A DNA stretch of 64,000 bases from Streptococcus lactarius (GTDB lineage: Bacteria > Bacillota > Bacilli > Lactobacillales > Streptococcaceae), in NCBI RefSeq assembly GCF_016642265.1, contig NZ_MRXX01000015.1, positions 88,616-152,615 on the forward strand, given 5' to 3'. The stretch's first letter is position 1; every line of letters starts with the position of its first letter. The notes below the pieces were generated by a model. The model worked only from the letters and a program-made list of their open reading frames with translations. It was not told where the DNA came from and did no database searches. Below, piece after piece: positions 1-8,967 of the stretch. A program made the translations under genes and the position numbers.

Positions 1-726
1 TAGGCGTTCAAGAACTGCTTTCACCTCTTCATTGGTGTTGAGCTTCATCTTCTTGCCATCAATCCCATAGAAGCTTGCTTGGAATTGCTTGGTCCCTTTT
101 TTGAAGACACCATCAATGGTCCAGTATTCTTCCGGCTTAAAATCATTAATTTCATTTTCACGATCAATGATTAATTTGAGAGCAACTGATTGCACGCGCC
201 CTGCAGAAAGTCCTTTTTTAACCTTTTTCCAAAGAATAGGCGAAATTGAATACCCTACAATCCGGTCCAAGACACGACGCGCTTGCTGGGCATCAACCAA
301 ATCCATATCGATTTGACGCGGTTCTTTAAAGGCATTTTTAACGGCATCCTTGGTAATTTCGTTAAAGACCACACGGTTCTTTTCACTTGCATCCAAATTC
401 AAAATATGAGCCAAGTGCCATGAAATAGCTTCTCCTTCACGGTCCGGGTCACTTGCGAGAAAGACTTGCTTGGCCTTTTTGGCTTCTTTTTTCAAGTCGT
501 TGATCAAAGGACCTTTTCCGCGAATATTGATATATTCCGGTTCATAGTTATTGTCGAAGTCAATCGACATGGTTGATTTTTTCAGGTCCCGAATATGGCC
601 AACACTGGCCATGACTTTATAGTTACGCCCAAGGTATTTCTCGATTGTTTTGGCCTTTGCAGGAGACTCCACAATTACCAAATTTTTCTTGGTTGTACTA
701 CTTTTCCTTTTTGTTTTTGTTACCAC
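1..726 (-). CDS. topA: DNA topoisomerase I, N-terminal part (cut by window edge)
   Basis: Type IA topoisomerase that relaxes negative supercoils by single-strand passage. The visible 242 residues carry the TOPRIM start [17 protein letters not shown] (about residues 17-33) and the acidic triad motif SDPDREGEA near residue 93, followed by the [12 protein letters not shown] segment of the core. The catalytic tyrosine and zinc-finger tail lie outside the window. The start is GTG at 726: an in-frame TAA stands just upstream, and AGAGGA lies 8 bases before the GTG. The first residues are a short Lys/Thr-rich tail. It is the gene immediately downstream of dprA on the same strand, as in other streptococci. 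Confidence 0.95.
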   Translation of the reverse strand, partial: MVTKTKRKSSTTKKNLVIVESPAKAKTIEKYLGRNYKVMASVGHIRDLKKSTMSIDFDNNYEPEYINIRGKGPLINDLKKEAKKAKQVFLASDPDREGEAISWHLAHILNLDASEKNRVVFNEITKDAVKNAFKEPRQIDMDLVDAQQARRVLDRIVGYSISPILWKKVKKGLSAGRVQSVALKLIIDRENEINDFKPEEYWTIDGVFKKGTKQFQASFYGIDGKKMKLNTNEEVKAVLERL

Positions 727-812
727 GTTTTATTCCTCTGTAATGTATAAATCTCATTGAGTTTAATACATTTTAAGAAAGATGTCAACTAGGAACTTCT
801 CCTATAGGAAAA

Positions 813-1661
813 TCACAATTCGTATTTCAATTCATCAAGAATGTCCTGACCCGATGTGACAAGCTTTGCGCCTTCTTGAATCAAGTGATGGCAACCTGCA
901 GATTTTCCATCTAAAATATTTCCTGGAATAGCAAAGACATCCCGTCCTTCCTCCATGGCACGCTCACAAGTAATTAAACTTCCTGAACGAAGTCGTGCCT
1001 CTGCCACAATCACAGCCTGACAGAGTCCTGCAATGATGCGATTTCGCTCTGGAAAATGGAACTTCAAAGGGGCCTGTCCTGGTCCATACTCGCTCAAGAC
1101 AAGATGGTGTTCGCTCATGTGTGTCTGTAATCTTTGATTGCTCTTAGGATAGAAAATATCCAGTCCTGTCCCAATAACCCCGATCGTCTTGCCACCATTT
1201 CTTATGCAGGCGTAATGGGCCGTTGCGTCGATCCCTTTTGCAAGGCCACTGACCACCACCAGCTGATTTTGTAGTTCCTGGATGATCTTTTCAACCGATT
1301 TTACTCCTTCCCTGCTCGTCTCCCTGGCTCCTACTACTGCTATTTTCGGTTCTGCTAACAAATTTAGATTTCCTTGATAAAAGAGCAAAACAGGGGGATT
1401 GTAGATCTGCATCAAAGATTCGGGATAGTCTGAATCAAAAATGGATAGAGAGGGAAAACGCTCAAATTCTGTTCGCAACTGCTCCTCATCCAGTTGTCGG
1501 TATTGCTCCACAAACCGAATGATACTACGGCAACGTGCAATTTTTGCCATTTCTTCTAGAGGAGGGAGAGATTCTCCTTCCTGACAAATTGCTAAAATTC
1601 TCAAGACCTGTTCATTCGTCAATCCTGCTGCTTTTAATTTATAAATTTCAAATGCTTCCAT
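813..1661 (-). CDS. dprA: DNA-processing protein DprA (competence)
   Basis: Single-strand DNA binding protein that loads RecA on incoming DNA during natural transformation and helps shut off competence. The 282-residue protein has an N-terminal helical (SAM-like) part of about 100 residues, then the Rossmann-like DprA domain: KIAVVGARETSREG, SGLAKGIDATAH, GTGLDIFYPKSN, FPERNRIIAGL and SGSLIT, typical of the family. I place the start at ATG 1661, with AGAGGTG 5 bases upstream. A GTG 6 bases further up overlaps that ribosome site and is less likely. A ComX-type box lies about 28 bases upstream, so expression is probably induced with late competence genes. It sits between topA and rnhB. Confidence 0.93.
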   Translation of the reverse strand: MEAFEIYKLKAAGLTNEQVLRILAICQEGESLPPLEEMAKIARCRSIIRFVEQYRQLDEEQLRTEFERFPSLSIFDSDYPESLMQIYNPPVLLFYQGNLNLLAEPKIAVVGARETSREGVKSVEKIIQELQNQLVVVSGLAKGIDATAHYACIRNGGKTIGVIGTGLDIFYPKSNQRLQTHMSEHHLVLSEYGPGQAPLKFHFPERNRIIAGLCQAVIVAEARLRSGSLITCERAMEEGRDVFAIPGNILDGKSAGCHHLIQEGAKLVTSGQDILDELKYEL

Positions 1662-1688
1662 AGTCACCTCTTTGTTTTCTCACTTATT

Positions 1689-1696
1689 TATTCGTA
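1689..1696 (-). promoter_or_regulatory. ComX/SigX-type box (TACGAATA) upstream of dprA
   Basis: On the minus strand the octamer TACGAATA occurs 28 bases before the dprA start, preceded by a T-rich run. This is the core of the cin box used as a -10 element by the competence sigma factor ComX/SigX in streptococci (established knowledge). The match is exact and in the expected place for a late competence gene. No conventional TATAAT promoter is obvious nearby. Confidence 0.75.
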
Positions 1697-1706
1697 AAAG
1701 AAATGA

Positions 1707-1737
1707 AAAAAAGCTCTATTTCTAGAACTTTTTTTGT
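1707..1737 (-). terminator. Terminator after rnhB
   Basis: Read on the minus strand, AGTTCTA-GAAA-TAGAGCT forms a 7-bp stem with a tetraloop followed by a T run. It lies about 35 bases after the rnhB stop. The A-run on the other side makes it potentially bidirectional. Confidence 0.7.
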
Positions 1738-1770
1738 TTGAAGTGATAGAACAATGCTCGTAAACAGTTT

Positions 1771-2538
1771 TTAATCCTCAAATATTGATTTGACAGGTTC
1801 AAATGAACGCCGATGGATAGGCGTCACTCCCAGCTTGTGGAGACCAGCAAGGTGGTTGGCCGTCCCATAGCCAGCATTCTGCGCAAAATCATAGCCTGGA
1901 TATACTCGATCAAACTCTTCCATCATCTGATCCCGAGTCACTTTAGCTACGATGGAAGCTGCTGCGATGGATAAGGAATTGGCGTCTCCTTTAATAATAC
2001 TGGTCTGAGGAATTGCAAGATCCAATTTCATGGCGTCGATCAAAAGATGCTGTGGTTGAGGATCTAATTGACCAATGGCCTCCATCATGGCTAGTTTCGT
2101 CGCTTGATAGATATTGACCTGGTCAATCACTTGATTGTCCTTAACGCCGATACCGATCGCAATAGCTTCTTGGAGCACAGCCTCATAGATTTTCTTATGT
2201 TTGGACTTTGGAATTTTCTTACTATCGTTGAGGCCGGGAATCTTACAAGCTTTCGGCAAGATCACGGCAGCCGCAACAACTGGTCCGGCTAACGGACCAC
2301 GTCCCACTTCGTCAATACCAGCAATGAGGTCGATTCCCTGCTCATAGCATTCTTTTTCATAGGCCAGCATTCCTTCCAAGCGCTCATCTTCATCTAAACG
2401 TTTTTGGATTTCCCTTTTTCGCTTTGCAATCGCTTGGTTAACACCAGATCGACCGTCCTTTTCCATTTCAGCAAAGAATGGATCGTCTAACTGGCGGATG
2501 AGAGCTAATTTTTCTTTAATTTCCTTAATCGTTGCCAT
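1771..2538 (-). CDS. rnhB: Ribonuclease HII
   Basis: Endonuclease that cuts RNA of RNA/DNA hybrids and single ribonucleotides in DNA. The 255-residue protein shows [16 protein letters not shown] (D76 and E77 catalytic), [13 protein letters not shown] (third acid near residue 167) and [10 protein letters not shown]. An N-terminal extension of about 70 residues with a charged helical part is usual for streptococcal RNase HII. I choose ATG 2538; GGGG precedes it, and the codon before it would be TTG. The start overlaps the 3' end of rbgA by 14 bases, so the two are probably translated together. Confidence 0.95.
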   Translation of the reverse strand: MATIKEIKEKLALIRQLDDPFFAEMEKDGRSGVNQAIAKRKREIQKRLDEDERLEGMLAYEKECYEQGIDLIAGIDEVGRGPLAGPVVAAAVILPKACKIPGLNDSKKIPKSKHKKIYEAVLQEAIAIGIGVKDNQVIDQVNIYQATKLAMMEAIGQLDPQPQHLLIDAMKLDLAIPQTSIIKGDANSLSIAAASIVAKVTRDQMMEEFDRVYPGYDFAQNAGYGTANHLAGLHKLGVTPIHRRSFEPVKSIFED

Positions 2539-3376
2539 CAATTTCCCCTACGCGATCCAACGTATACCGTCCCAATTTCCCATCACGAACATCTTTAACA
2601 AAGAGTTGGTAAAAACGGTCGTAATCGTCTCGAAAGCCTAATTTTTGAGTCATTTCCATAATGATTTCAGGAGCTTCTTGCCCCAGATTCATTTGTTTAT
2701 AGCGATCTTTCAAAACTTCTGGATAATGGTCTTTGAAATAGTTAAGACCAAAGATGGTCACTTCATCCATTGGAAGCAACTGGTCCTTGATGGCTCCTGT
2801 TAAGGCCAGTTTTAAGGCTACTTCTTCATCCTCAAACTTAGGCCAGAGAATCCCTGGTGTATCCAAGATTTCAAGGTCCTTATTGGTTTTCAACCATTGT
2901 TGTCCCTTGGTCACCCCTGGTTTATTCCCAACGACGGCGATCTTTTTCCCTGCTAAGCGGTTCATCAGCGTTGACTTCCCAGCATTTGGAATCCCAATAA
3001 TCATGGTCCGAAGGGTTTCAATCTGAATCCCACGTTCCTTTTGACGAGCAATTTTATCTGCCATCAAGCTCTTAGCAGCATCTGTGACCTTCTTAACCGT
3101 CGATTGCTCTTTGGAGTTGATCGCCAAGGTTTTGAGTCCTTGCGATTCAAAATAGTCCTGCCATTCTTTTGTTGCCACAGGATCTGCCAGGTCTACCTTG
3201 TTCAAAATCATCAATTTAGGCTTCTCACCAACAATTTTTGTCAACATGGGATTTTGGCTTGATAGGGGCAATCGAGCATCTACCAGAACCGTCACAAAAT
3301 CCACAAATTTCAAATTTTCTTGTACTTGTCTTCGAGCTTTGGACATATGTCCAGGAAACCATTGAATAGTCGCCAT
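2525..3376 (-). CDS. rbgA: Ribosome biogenesis GTPase RbgA (YlqF)
   Basis: Circularly permuted GTPase needed for a late step of 50S subunit assembly. Motif order is permuted as expected: G4 NKVD near residue 60 comes before G1 [12 protein letters not shown] near residue 125, then G3 DTPG near residue 175. The N-terminal [11 protein letters not shown] and the C-terminal ANTAR-like part are also family features. The start at ATG 3376 gives 283 residues, has AAGGAAGTGAG upstream and begins [11 protein letters not shown] as in homologues. An upstream TTG or ATG would add eight unsupported residues. Overlaps rnhB. Confidence 0.95.
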   Translation of the reverse strand: MATIQWFPGHMSKARRQVQENLKFVDFVTVLVDARLPLSSQNPMLTKIVGEKPKLMILNKVDLADPVATKEWQDYFESQGLKTLAINSKEQSTVKKVTDAAKSLMADKIARQKERGIQIETLRTMIIGIPNAGKSTLMNRLAGKKIAVVGNKPGVTKGQQWLKTNKDLEILDTPGILWPKFEDEEVALKLALTGAIKDQLLPMDEVTIFGLNYFKDHYPEVLKDRYKQMNLGQEAPEIIMEMTQKLGFRDDYDRFYQLFVKDVRDGKLGRYTLDRVGEIDGND

Positions 3377-3456
3377 AATCTCACTTCCTTTCCAGTTCAA
3401 TCTCCTCTATTATACCATGTTTTCTAGAATTCTCAGCCTTAAATGAGAACACAAAA

Positions 3457-3481
3457 AATGAAGCTACCTAGGTAACTTCTC
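3457..3481 (-). terminator. Terminator after the ATP-cone gene
   Basis: Minus-strand GAAGTTACC and GGTAGCTTC pair around TA, followed by ATTTTTT. It lies just downstream of the ATP-cone gene stop and upstream of rbgA, marking a transcription boundary. Confidence 0.7.
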
Positions 3482-3488
3482 TTAGTTC

Positions 3489-3827
3489 TTAGCGAATTTG
3501 CTCAAAATGCAAGTGCACAGCGATATGGTCACCATAGCCACTGCGTTCCAAATCTCGTTGCAAACGATAGGAAATATAATGTTCAGCAATGGTAATGTAG
3601 CCAGCACCAAGTAAACGATGCTCCACCATTGATTGGATCATACTAATTGTTGCACGTTCTACTTGCGCTTCATCCAAATCCATCACTACCTTTTTGGTAA
3701 CTTGTGCCAAGTTTTGACGCAAATCATCCGTTAATACATAGACCACTTGAGCAGCCTTCAAAATTGCTTGGTAAATTTTATCTGGGTTAAATTCAACCAC
3801 TTCACCACTACGTTTAATGACTTCCAT
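3489..3827 (-). CDS. Stand-alone ATP-cone domain protein
   Basis: A 112-residue protein that is essentially one ATP-cone domain. EVIKRSGEVVEFNPDKIYQAI is the hallmark start of the nucleotide-sensing cone found at the N-terminus of ribonucleotide reductases and in NrdR. Nothing resembling a reductase catalytic domain follows. The C-terminal part (TIAEHYISYRLQRDLER) resembles the helix that links a cone to its partner. Short ATP-cone-only proteins exist in streptococci, but I know of no proven role; nucleotide sensing is inference. The ATG is preceded by AAGGAG. It has its own terminator, and dapA upstream is separated by about 60 bases. Confidence 0.75.
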   Translation of the reverse strand: MEVIKRSGEVVEFNPDKIYQAILKAAQVVYVLTDDLRQNLAQVTKKVVMDLDEAQVERATISMIQSMVEHRLLGAGYITIAEHYISYRLQRDLERSGYGDHIAVHLHFEQIR

Positions 3828-3889
3828 GGGAGTCTCCTTTATTATTTATTGACAGCTTGTTTATCACAACTGACTATTCTATTTGATCT

Positions 3890-4825
3890 TTAATAATCCG
3901 GTCTCAAGACACCTTTAATGGTCTCTTGGGTTGCATGGTAGTCTCCATCAATGACGACCTTAATAATGCGTTTGGCTTCTTCAGCAGGTGCTGGCACCAA
4001 TGGCAAACGAGTTGGACCTGCTTCAAATCCCATATAGTTCAAGACAGCCTTAACTGGTGCTGGGCTTGGATAAGAGAAGAGAGCATTCACTTTCGGGATG
4101 AATTTCCGTTGGATGCTGGCTGCTTTTTTGATATCGTTGTGCTCAATCGCTTCAAGCATTTCATGCATTTCATCCCCATTTGTATGAGAGGCTACTGAAA
4201 TCACCCCATCAGCTCCAAGGTTCATCGCATGGAAGGCATCCCCGTCTTCACCCGTGTAGATAAGGAATTCCTCAGGTTTGTGCTCGATCAGATAAGCCAT
4301 ATTGGCTAGAGTTGTACACTCTTTTACACCAATAATATTTGGATGTTGAGCCAATCGAAGCATGGTTTCAGGCGTCATTTCAACTACGACACGACCTGGA
4401 ATATTGTAAATGATAATCGGTAAGTTAGAAGCATCAGCAATTGCTTTAAAGTGCTGATACATCCCTTCTTGAGAAGGTTTGTTGTAGTAAGGAACAATTG
4501 CAAGACCAGCTGCAAAACCCCCAAACTCATCAACTTCTTTGACAAATTCAATAGAATCGCGCGTTTCATTGGTACCAACACCAGCGATCAAAGGCACTCG
4601 ACCATTGACAATTTTCTGAACAGCCGCAAAGAGTTCCAACTCTTCATCGTGAGTCAAGGTTGGACTTTCAGCCGTAGTTCCAGCAAGGAGAAGAGCGTCT
4701 GTATGGTGGGCCAACAAGTGCTCAATCAATGCAGGCAGCGCCTCAAAATTAATGGAACCATCTTCATGAAAGGGCGTAATAAATGCAGTGATAATTTTAC
4801 AATCTTTTAAATCATGATAAGACAT
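3890..4825 (-). CDS. dapA: 4-hydroxy-tetrahydrodipicolinate synthase
   Basis: First committed enzyme of the lysine/meso-diaminopimelate branch: condenses pyruvate with aspartate semialdehyde. The 311-residue TIM-barrel protein shows GTTAESPTL, the proton-relay tyrosine in IIIYNIPGR (Y140) and the Schiff-base lysine in GVKECT (K168). Its substrate is made by asd, encoded upstream on the same strand beyond a repeat block. A hairpin of GGCAAA and TTTGCC lies in the 5' leader. The start is ATG 4825 with a modest AAAGG upstream. Confidence 0.95.
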   Translation of the reverse strand: MSYHDLKDCKIITAFITPFHEDGSINFEALPALIEHLLAHHTDALLLAGTTAESPTLTHDEELELFAAVQKIVNGRVPLIAGVGTNETRDSIEFVKEVDEFGGFAAGLAIVPYYNKPSQEGMYQHFKAIADASNLPIIIYNIPGRVVVEMTPETMLRLAQHPNIIGVKECTTLANMAYLIEHKPEEFLIYTGEDGDAFHAMNLGADGVISVASHTNGDEMHEMLEAIEHNDIKKAASIQRKFIPKVNALFSYPSPAPVKAVLNYMGFEAGPTRLPLVPAPAEEAKRIIKVVIDGDYHATQETIKGVLRPDY

Positions 4826-5139
4826 AGAAAAACCTTTCTCTATCTAACAAAGAGGCAAAATTTGCCTACCGATAATTCAACAGCAGTCTATAAGAGATCA
4901 ATGAAACTGAAACTCCACTGTGCGGGGGGAGTATAAAAGTCCGGTGGGCTTTTATAGCCTGAGCCTTAAATTATAAAAGCGAAGGAGAAATCAAACTCTT
5001 CGAGTTACTGATTTCTGGCTCATGACGCAGTGGTTGATTGGAACTACTCATGTTTGTAACATTCGTACTTCCTAATCAACTGTGTGGGGGCAAAACTACG
5101 AAATCAAACTCTTCGAGTTACTGATTTCTGTTTTGCTCC
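4826..5139. repeat. Composite block of intergenic hairpin repeats between dapA and asd
   Basis: This 314-base gap has no gene. A 30-base element (GAAATCAAACTC at its left end) occurs twice, at 4987-5016 and 5100-5129, and each copy folds on itself around TTC with a two-base bulge. Another hairpin, GTATAAAAG with CTTTTATAG, is at 4931-4957. Arms CAGTGGTTGATT (near 5029) and AATCAACTGTG (5074-5084) pair over a loop of about 35 bases. The 13-mer GACGCAGTGGTTG at 5024-5036 recurs at the right edge of the window. These properties fit a dispersed, non-coding streptococcal intergenic repeat. It may also act as an asd terminator. Confidence 0.7.
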
Positions 5140-6216
5140 CTATTTCAATTCAAATTTCAATTCAGCCGTTGGGCGTACAAGTCCACGTTCGTGAAGGGTT
5201 TCTGCGATTTGGACTGAGTTCCAAGCGGCACCTTTAAGAAGGTTATCTGAAACTACCCACATGTGGATTCCTTTTTCAGCATCCAAGTCTTTACGGATCC
5301 GTCCAACGAAGGTATCACGTGAACCGACAGCATTAACTGCTTGAGGATAGATTTGGTGTGCGACATCGTCTTCAAGGACAGCACCTGGGAAGGCTGCAAT
5401 CGCCGCTTTCACTTCGTCAATTGGTGCTACTTCTTTGGTTTCAATATAGACTGACTCTGAGTGAGCTGACAAGACTGGAATCCGCACACAGGTTGCTGAT
5501 ACGGCAATGCTATCATCTTCCATGATTTTCTTAGTTTCGTTTGTCATCTTCATTTCTTCGTAAGTATAGTCGTTTTCAGTGAAGACGTCAATTTGAGCTA
5601 AAGCGTTGAAGGCGATTGGGTAGTGTTTCTTATCACCACCACAAGGCAAGATGTTTGCTTGGACATCACGTGGGTTGACCCCATCATTCAAAACTTCCTT
5701 CAACTCACGTTGGGTTTCAAGAATAGCTCCCATACCAGCACCTGAAACAGCTTGGTAAGTAGACACAATAATACGTTCCAAGCCCCATTTTTGACGAACT
5801 GGCTCAAGAGCGACCATCATTTGGATTGTTGAACAGTTTGGACAAGAGATAATGCCGTTATGAGCATCAAGCGCATGTGCATTCACTTCAGGAACAACCA
5901 ATGGGACGTCTGGATTTTGACGGAAATAAGAAGTGTTATCCACCACTACTGCGCCTGCTTTTACAGCGTATGGTGCATATTTAGCAGATGTCGAACCACC
6001 AGCTGAGAAAAGGGCAATATCAACCCCTTCAAAAGCATCTTCAGTAGTTTCCTCGATGGTCACATCTTGACCTTTGAATTGCAAGACTTTTCCTGCAGAA
6101 CGTGCAGACGCAAGGTAGCGAATCTTATCGATTGGAAGACTTGATTCTTCCAACATTTTGATCATTTGTGCACCAACGGCACCTGTGGCACCGACAACAG
6201 CAACTGTATATCCCAT
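5140..6216 (-). CDS. asd: Aspartate-semialdehyde dehydrogenase
   Basis: Makes aspartate semialdehyde from aspartyl phosphate with NADPH, feeding lysine/diaminopimelate, threonine and methionine synthesis. The 358 residues start with the Rossmann motif [11 protein letters not shown]. The catalytic cysteine is in SCPNCST (C128), and the basic/His region is in [11 protein letters not shown] choose ATG 6216: GAGG lies upstream and the first residues are the NADP-binding strand. An open frame continues 54 codons upstream but runs into the asd RNA terminator and is not coding. A separate TATAAT lies about 46 bases upstream. Confidence 0.95.
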   Translation of the reverse strand: MGYTVAVVGATGAVGAQMIKMLEESSLPIDKIRYLASARSAGKVLQFKGQDVTIEETTEDAFEGVDIALFSAGGSTSAKYAPYAVKAGAVVVDNTSYFRQNPDVPLVVPEVNAHALDAHNGIISCPNCSTIQMMVALEPVRQKWGLERIIVSTYQAVSGAGMGAILETQRELKEVLNDGVNPRDVQANILPCGGDKKHYPIAFNALAQIDVFTENDYTYEEMKMTNETKKIMEDDSIAVSATCVRIPVLSAHSESVYIETKEVAPIDEVKAAIAAFPGAVLEDDVAHQIYPQAVNAVGSRDTFVGRIRKDLDAEKGIHMWVVSDNLLKGAAWNSVQIAETLHERGLVRPTAELKFELK

Positions 6217-6261
6217 AGTTAATCCTCTTTCAAAATTTTCTAAAAATTGAGTATTTGTACT

Positions 6262-6290
6262 ATTATACAACTTTTTAGCATAAATGAAAA
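6262..6290 (-). promoter_or_regulatory. Putative promoter for asd itself
   Basis: On the minus strand TTTTCA, a 17-base spacer and TATAAT (6262-6267) lie between the asd RNA terminator and the asd start. The -10 is perfect; the -35 matches consensus at four of six positions. If used, asd transcription would not depend on readthrough of the upstream RNA. Confidence 0.5.
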
Positions 6291-6302
6291 GTCCTGAAGG
6301 CA

Positions 6303-6332
6303 CAAAAAAAATCCTGATCCGAAGATCAGGAT
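6303..6332 (-). terminator. Terminator of the asd RNA
   Basis: Minus-strand ATCCTGATC-TTCG-GATCAGGAT, a perfect 9-bp stem with a UUCG-type loop, followed by a run of T. It is among the strongest terminators in the window. Confidence 0.85.
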
Positions 6333-6455
6333 TCGAGGCACCTTTCGGTGAGAGCAGCCGGTTCACACAACTACTCAAGGTCCGCTCCTGCGTTACAATT
6401 GAATGTAGACCTCCTCAGCGCAAAAGGCTCCTAAGAGCCAATCGACTCATCGCAT
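6303..6455 (-). ncRNA. asd RNA motif, upstream of asd
   Basis: The roughly 150-base region upstream of asd is highly structured and matches in position and size the asd RNA motif described from comparative genomics of lactic acid bacteria and streptococci (recognised from memory, not searched). It runs from a strong promoter to an intrinsic terminator whose stem ATCCTGATC/GATCAGGAT (6309-6332) is followed by eight T. Internal short helices include TCACCGAAAGGTG near 6340-6352 and GGCTC/GAGCC near 6426-6440. It does not match the lysine riboswitch consensus I know. Because it has its own promoter and terminator it may be an independent small RNA rather than a cis-regulator. Confidence 0.7.
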
Positions 6456-6461
6456 GTGACT

Positions 6462-6489
6462 ATTATAGCATATTGGACGCTAGAGTCAA
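6462..6489 (-). promoter_or_regulatory. Promoter of the asd RNA
   Basis: Minus strand: TTGACT (6484-6489), a 16-base spacer and TATAAT (6462-6467). This near-consensus sigma-70 promoter places the transcript start near 6455, at the 5' end of the structured RNA. Confidence 0.8.
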
Positions 6490-6516
6490 GTAAACTATTT
6501 TCTCTATTTGCTTCTC

Positions 6517-7029
6517 TTACTTTTTCAAAAATGTGGTTGGCCCTTCCAAGCTCTTTTGCATCCAGACGATATCGTGCCATTGGTCAAACTTATAGCCAAT
6601 CTTTGGAAAATGAGCCACTTGGACATAACCTCGCTTTTCATGCATAGCAATGCTAGCCTCGTTTGGGAGGGCAATACAAGCCAAATAGCGTAAAAAGCCT
6701 CGTGCTTTCAGCTCCTCTTCTAAAGCATCATAAAGGGCCGATCCAATCCCCTTTCCTCTGGCTTCTTTGTAGATGTAGATGGATAATTCCACAGTCCAAT
6801 CATAGGCAGCGCGTGCATAATAGGTGGAGGCATAGGCATAGCCCACAACTACGCCCTCTTCTTCTGCGACTAGATAAGGAAAATGAGCCAGCGTTTGCGT
6901 AATACGCTTCTCAAATTCTCGGACAGTCGGCACATCCACCTCAAAGGTAATGGCAGTGTCTGTCACGTAAGGTTGGTAAATATCCCGAATGGCCTTTGCA
7001 TCAGCTAGCTGTGCAGAGCGAATCATCAT
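6517..7029 (-). CDS. GNAT family N-acetyltransferase (phosphinothricin-acetyltransferase-like)
   Basis: Acetyl-CoA dependent transferase of 170 residues. The acetyl-CoA loop is in EARGKGIGSALYDALEEE (RxxGxG type), preceded by a beta strand VELSIYIY; the C-terminal region has NEASIAMHEKRGYV, the usual second signature. The N-terminal IRDIYQPYVTDTAITFE closely resembles the Pat/Bar subgroup, which acetylates small amines; the true substrate is unknown. AAGGAG lies 5 bases before ATG 7029. A second ATG directly follows and could also be used. A terminator at 7126-7165 separates the gene from the ABC exporter upstream. Confidence 0.85.
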   Translation of the reverse strand: MMIRSAQLADAKAIRDIYQPYVTDTAITFEVDVPTVREFEKRITQTLAHFPYLVAEEEGVVVGYAYASTYYARAAYDWTVELSIYIYKEARGKGIGSALYDALEEELKARGFLRYLACIALPNEASIAMHEKRGYVQVAHFPKIGYKFDQWHDIVWMQKSLEGPTTFLKK

Positions 7030-7125
7030 GGTATCTCCTTTTCGAATACTCCTAGTATAACGAGAAGCCCGGCAACTGTCAATCATTGTCTGCGTCAAAA
7101 ATCCCTCATCCTTCTAATTCTTTCT

Positions 7126-7165
7126 CACAAAAAGAGGCTGGAGCCTTTTGGCCCAATCTCTTAGC
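7126..7165 (-). terminator. Terminator after the ABC exporter operon
   Basis: Minus-strand AGAG-GGGCC and GGCTC-CTCT arms around AAAA, followed by five T, located just after the stop of the downstream ABC exporter gene. Confidence 0.7.
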
Positions 7166-7178
7166 AAAGAATGAGGAT

Positions 7179-8954
7179 CTAGTCTTCTTTATTTGAAAAC
7201 TGACTGTTATAGAGTTCGTAATAGAAGCCCTTGTCTGCCAACAAGGATTGGTGATTGCCTTGTTCAATGATTTGACCATCTTTGAGCACCAGGATTTTAT
7301 CAGCTTCTTGAATGGTCGACAAGCGGTGGGCAATGACAAAGCTAGTCCGCCCTTTCATTAAGTTCTTCATAGCTTTTTGAATCAAGAGCTCCAAACGCGT
7401 ATCAACGGAAGACGTTGCTTCGTCTAAAATCAAAATTTTAGGATCAGCCAAGAGCGCACGCGCAATGGTCAAGAGTTGCTTTTGACCTAGAGAAATATTG
7501 CTAGACTCCTGGTTCATTTCCATATTGTAACCACCCGGCAGGGTCCGGATAAAGTGATCGACATTGGCGGCCTTTGCAGCAGCAACAATTTCTTCATCTG
7601 TCGCCTCAAGATTACCAAATCGCAGATTTTCTTTAATGGTTCCCTCATACAACCAGGCATCCTGAAGCACCATCCCGAATTGTTTGCGGTATTCCTGACG
7701 GGAAATATGTCGGATATCGTGGCCATCAACCGTAATGGATCCAGCCGTCACATCGTAAAAGCGCATCAGCAAATTGATAAGAGTAGTTTTTCCAGCTCCA
7801 GTCGGACCAACAATGGCCACCATTTCACCGGGTTTCACTTCCAAATTGAAATCCCGAATCAAAGGCTTGTCCGCTACATATTGGAAATCCACATGTTTGA
7901 AGCTCACTTGACCGGTCAAATCTCCAGTCAGGGCTTCACTTTTATCTTCTACCTCATCCGGTTCATCCATGACTTGGAAAATCCGATCCAGCGAAGATTT
8001 GGCACTTTGTAGCTGACCAGCTAACTGGGTCAAATTTTGAATAGGTTGATTGATTTGCCAGACATATTGCACAAAAGCCTGCATATTTCCGACCGTCAAG
8101 CGACCAGCCAATACTTGCACACCTCCCACCAAGGCGACAACCAAGTAGGTCAAGTCGGATATCCCATTTAGGACTGGCATCATCAATCCAGAAATGAAAT
8201 TAGCCTTAAAACCAACCTCTTTCAAGTGTTGAGTAATCTGATGGAACTCTTCTTGAGAGGACTCTTCTCTTACATAGAGTTTGAGAACATTGAAACCTGT
8301 CAAATTCTCCTGAACAAAACCATTCATAGCTCCTAAAACATCTGCTTGCTGCTTGAAGTAAGGTTGGGATTTTTTCATGATAAAGCGAGCACTTAGATAA
8401 GTAATCGGAATCGATAGAATCACCACTAAACCTAATTGAAGGTTCAAATAAAGCACCATACTGATGACAAATAGCAAGGTAAAGACGGCATTGACAATTT
8501 GCAAAAAGGATTGTTGCAAGGCATTTGAGACTGTTTCGACATCGCTAGTAAAGCGTCCAAGCAGGTCTCCAAACTGGTGACGGTCAAAATATGACACAGG
8601 AATCCGATTGATTTTATGAGACAAATCATTCCGCATATCCTGAATCGTCTTTTGGACCGCATTGGTCATGAAATAGTTGGAATAATAGGACCCCAACTCA
8701 TAAAAGACCCCACGAATCAAGTAAAGCGTCATAATGATAGCAATATAGGAGGCATTGAGTCCAGCTCCAGGCACTCCTTTAGCCATTTCCAAGAGATTTT
8801 GAGTTAATTCGGTAATGGCAAGCCCCAAAACAAAGGGTTCCACGACACTCATGATGACGCTGACGATTTTTAGAAAAATGGACAAGCAAACTTCAAAGCG
8901 ATAAGCTCTCAAATAAGTCCATAGTCGACGAAAACTAGATTGTTCTTTTTTCAT
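7179..8954 (-). CDS. ABC exporter half-transporter, subunit with catalytic Walker B
   Basis: 591-residue half transporter: a type I exporter membrane domain of six predicted helices (about residues 15-320), then a nucleotide-binding domain with Walker A GPTGAGKTT (near 385), Q-loop, signature region NISLGQKQ (near 490) and Walker B LILDEATSS (near 506), then the H-loop IAHRLST. The signature reads ISLGQ instead of LSGGQ, while the Walker B glutamate is kept. It follows its partner gene by 13 bases. The pair looks like an EfrAB/BmrCD/PatAB-type heterodimeric drug exporter; substrate is unknown. Confidence 0.88.
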   Translation of the reverse strand: MKKEQSSFRRLWTYLRAYRFEVCLSIFLKIVSVIMSVVEPFVLGLAITELTQNLLEMAKGVPGAGLNASYIAIIMTLYLIRGVFYELGSYYSNYFMTNAVQKTIQDMRNDLSHKINRIPVSYFDRHQFGDLLGRFTSDVETVSNALQQSFLQIVNAVFTLLFVISMVLYLNLQLGLVVILSIPITYLSARFIMKKSQPYFKQQADVLGAMNGFVQENLTGFNVLKLYVREESSQEEFHQITQHLKEVGFKANFISGLMMPVLNGISDLTYLVVALVGGVQVLAGRLTVGNMQAFVQYVWQINQPIQNLTQLAGQLQSAKSSLDRIFQVMDEPDEVEDKSEALTGDLTGQVSFKHVDFQYVADKPLIRDFNLEVKPGEMVAIVGPTGAGKTTLINLLMRFYDVTAGSITVDGHDIRHISRQEYRKQFGMVLQDAWLYEGTIKENLRFGNLEATDEEIVAAAKAANVDHFIRTLPGGYNMEMNQESSNISLGQKQLLTIARALLADPKILILDEATSSVDTRLELLIQKAMKNLMKGRTSFVIAHRLSTIQEADKILVLKDGQIIEQGNHQSLLADKGFYYELYNSQFSNKED

Positions 8955-8967
8955 TTGCTTCTCCTTT

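Noticed and set aside
89-316. Plus-strand open frames opposite topA and other genes
   Set aside because: They are antisense shadows of clear coding regions, without ribosome sites or family motifs.
6303-6489. Lysine riboswitch upstream of asd
   Set aside because: The L-box conserved segments I know are not found, and the order of helices differs; the asd RNA motif fits better.
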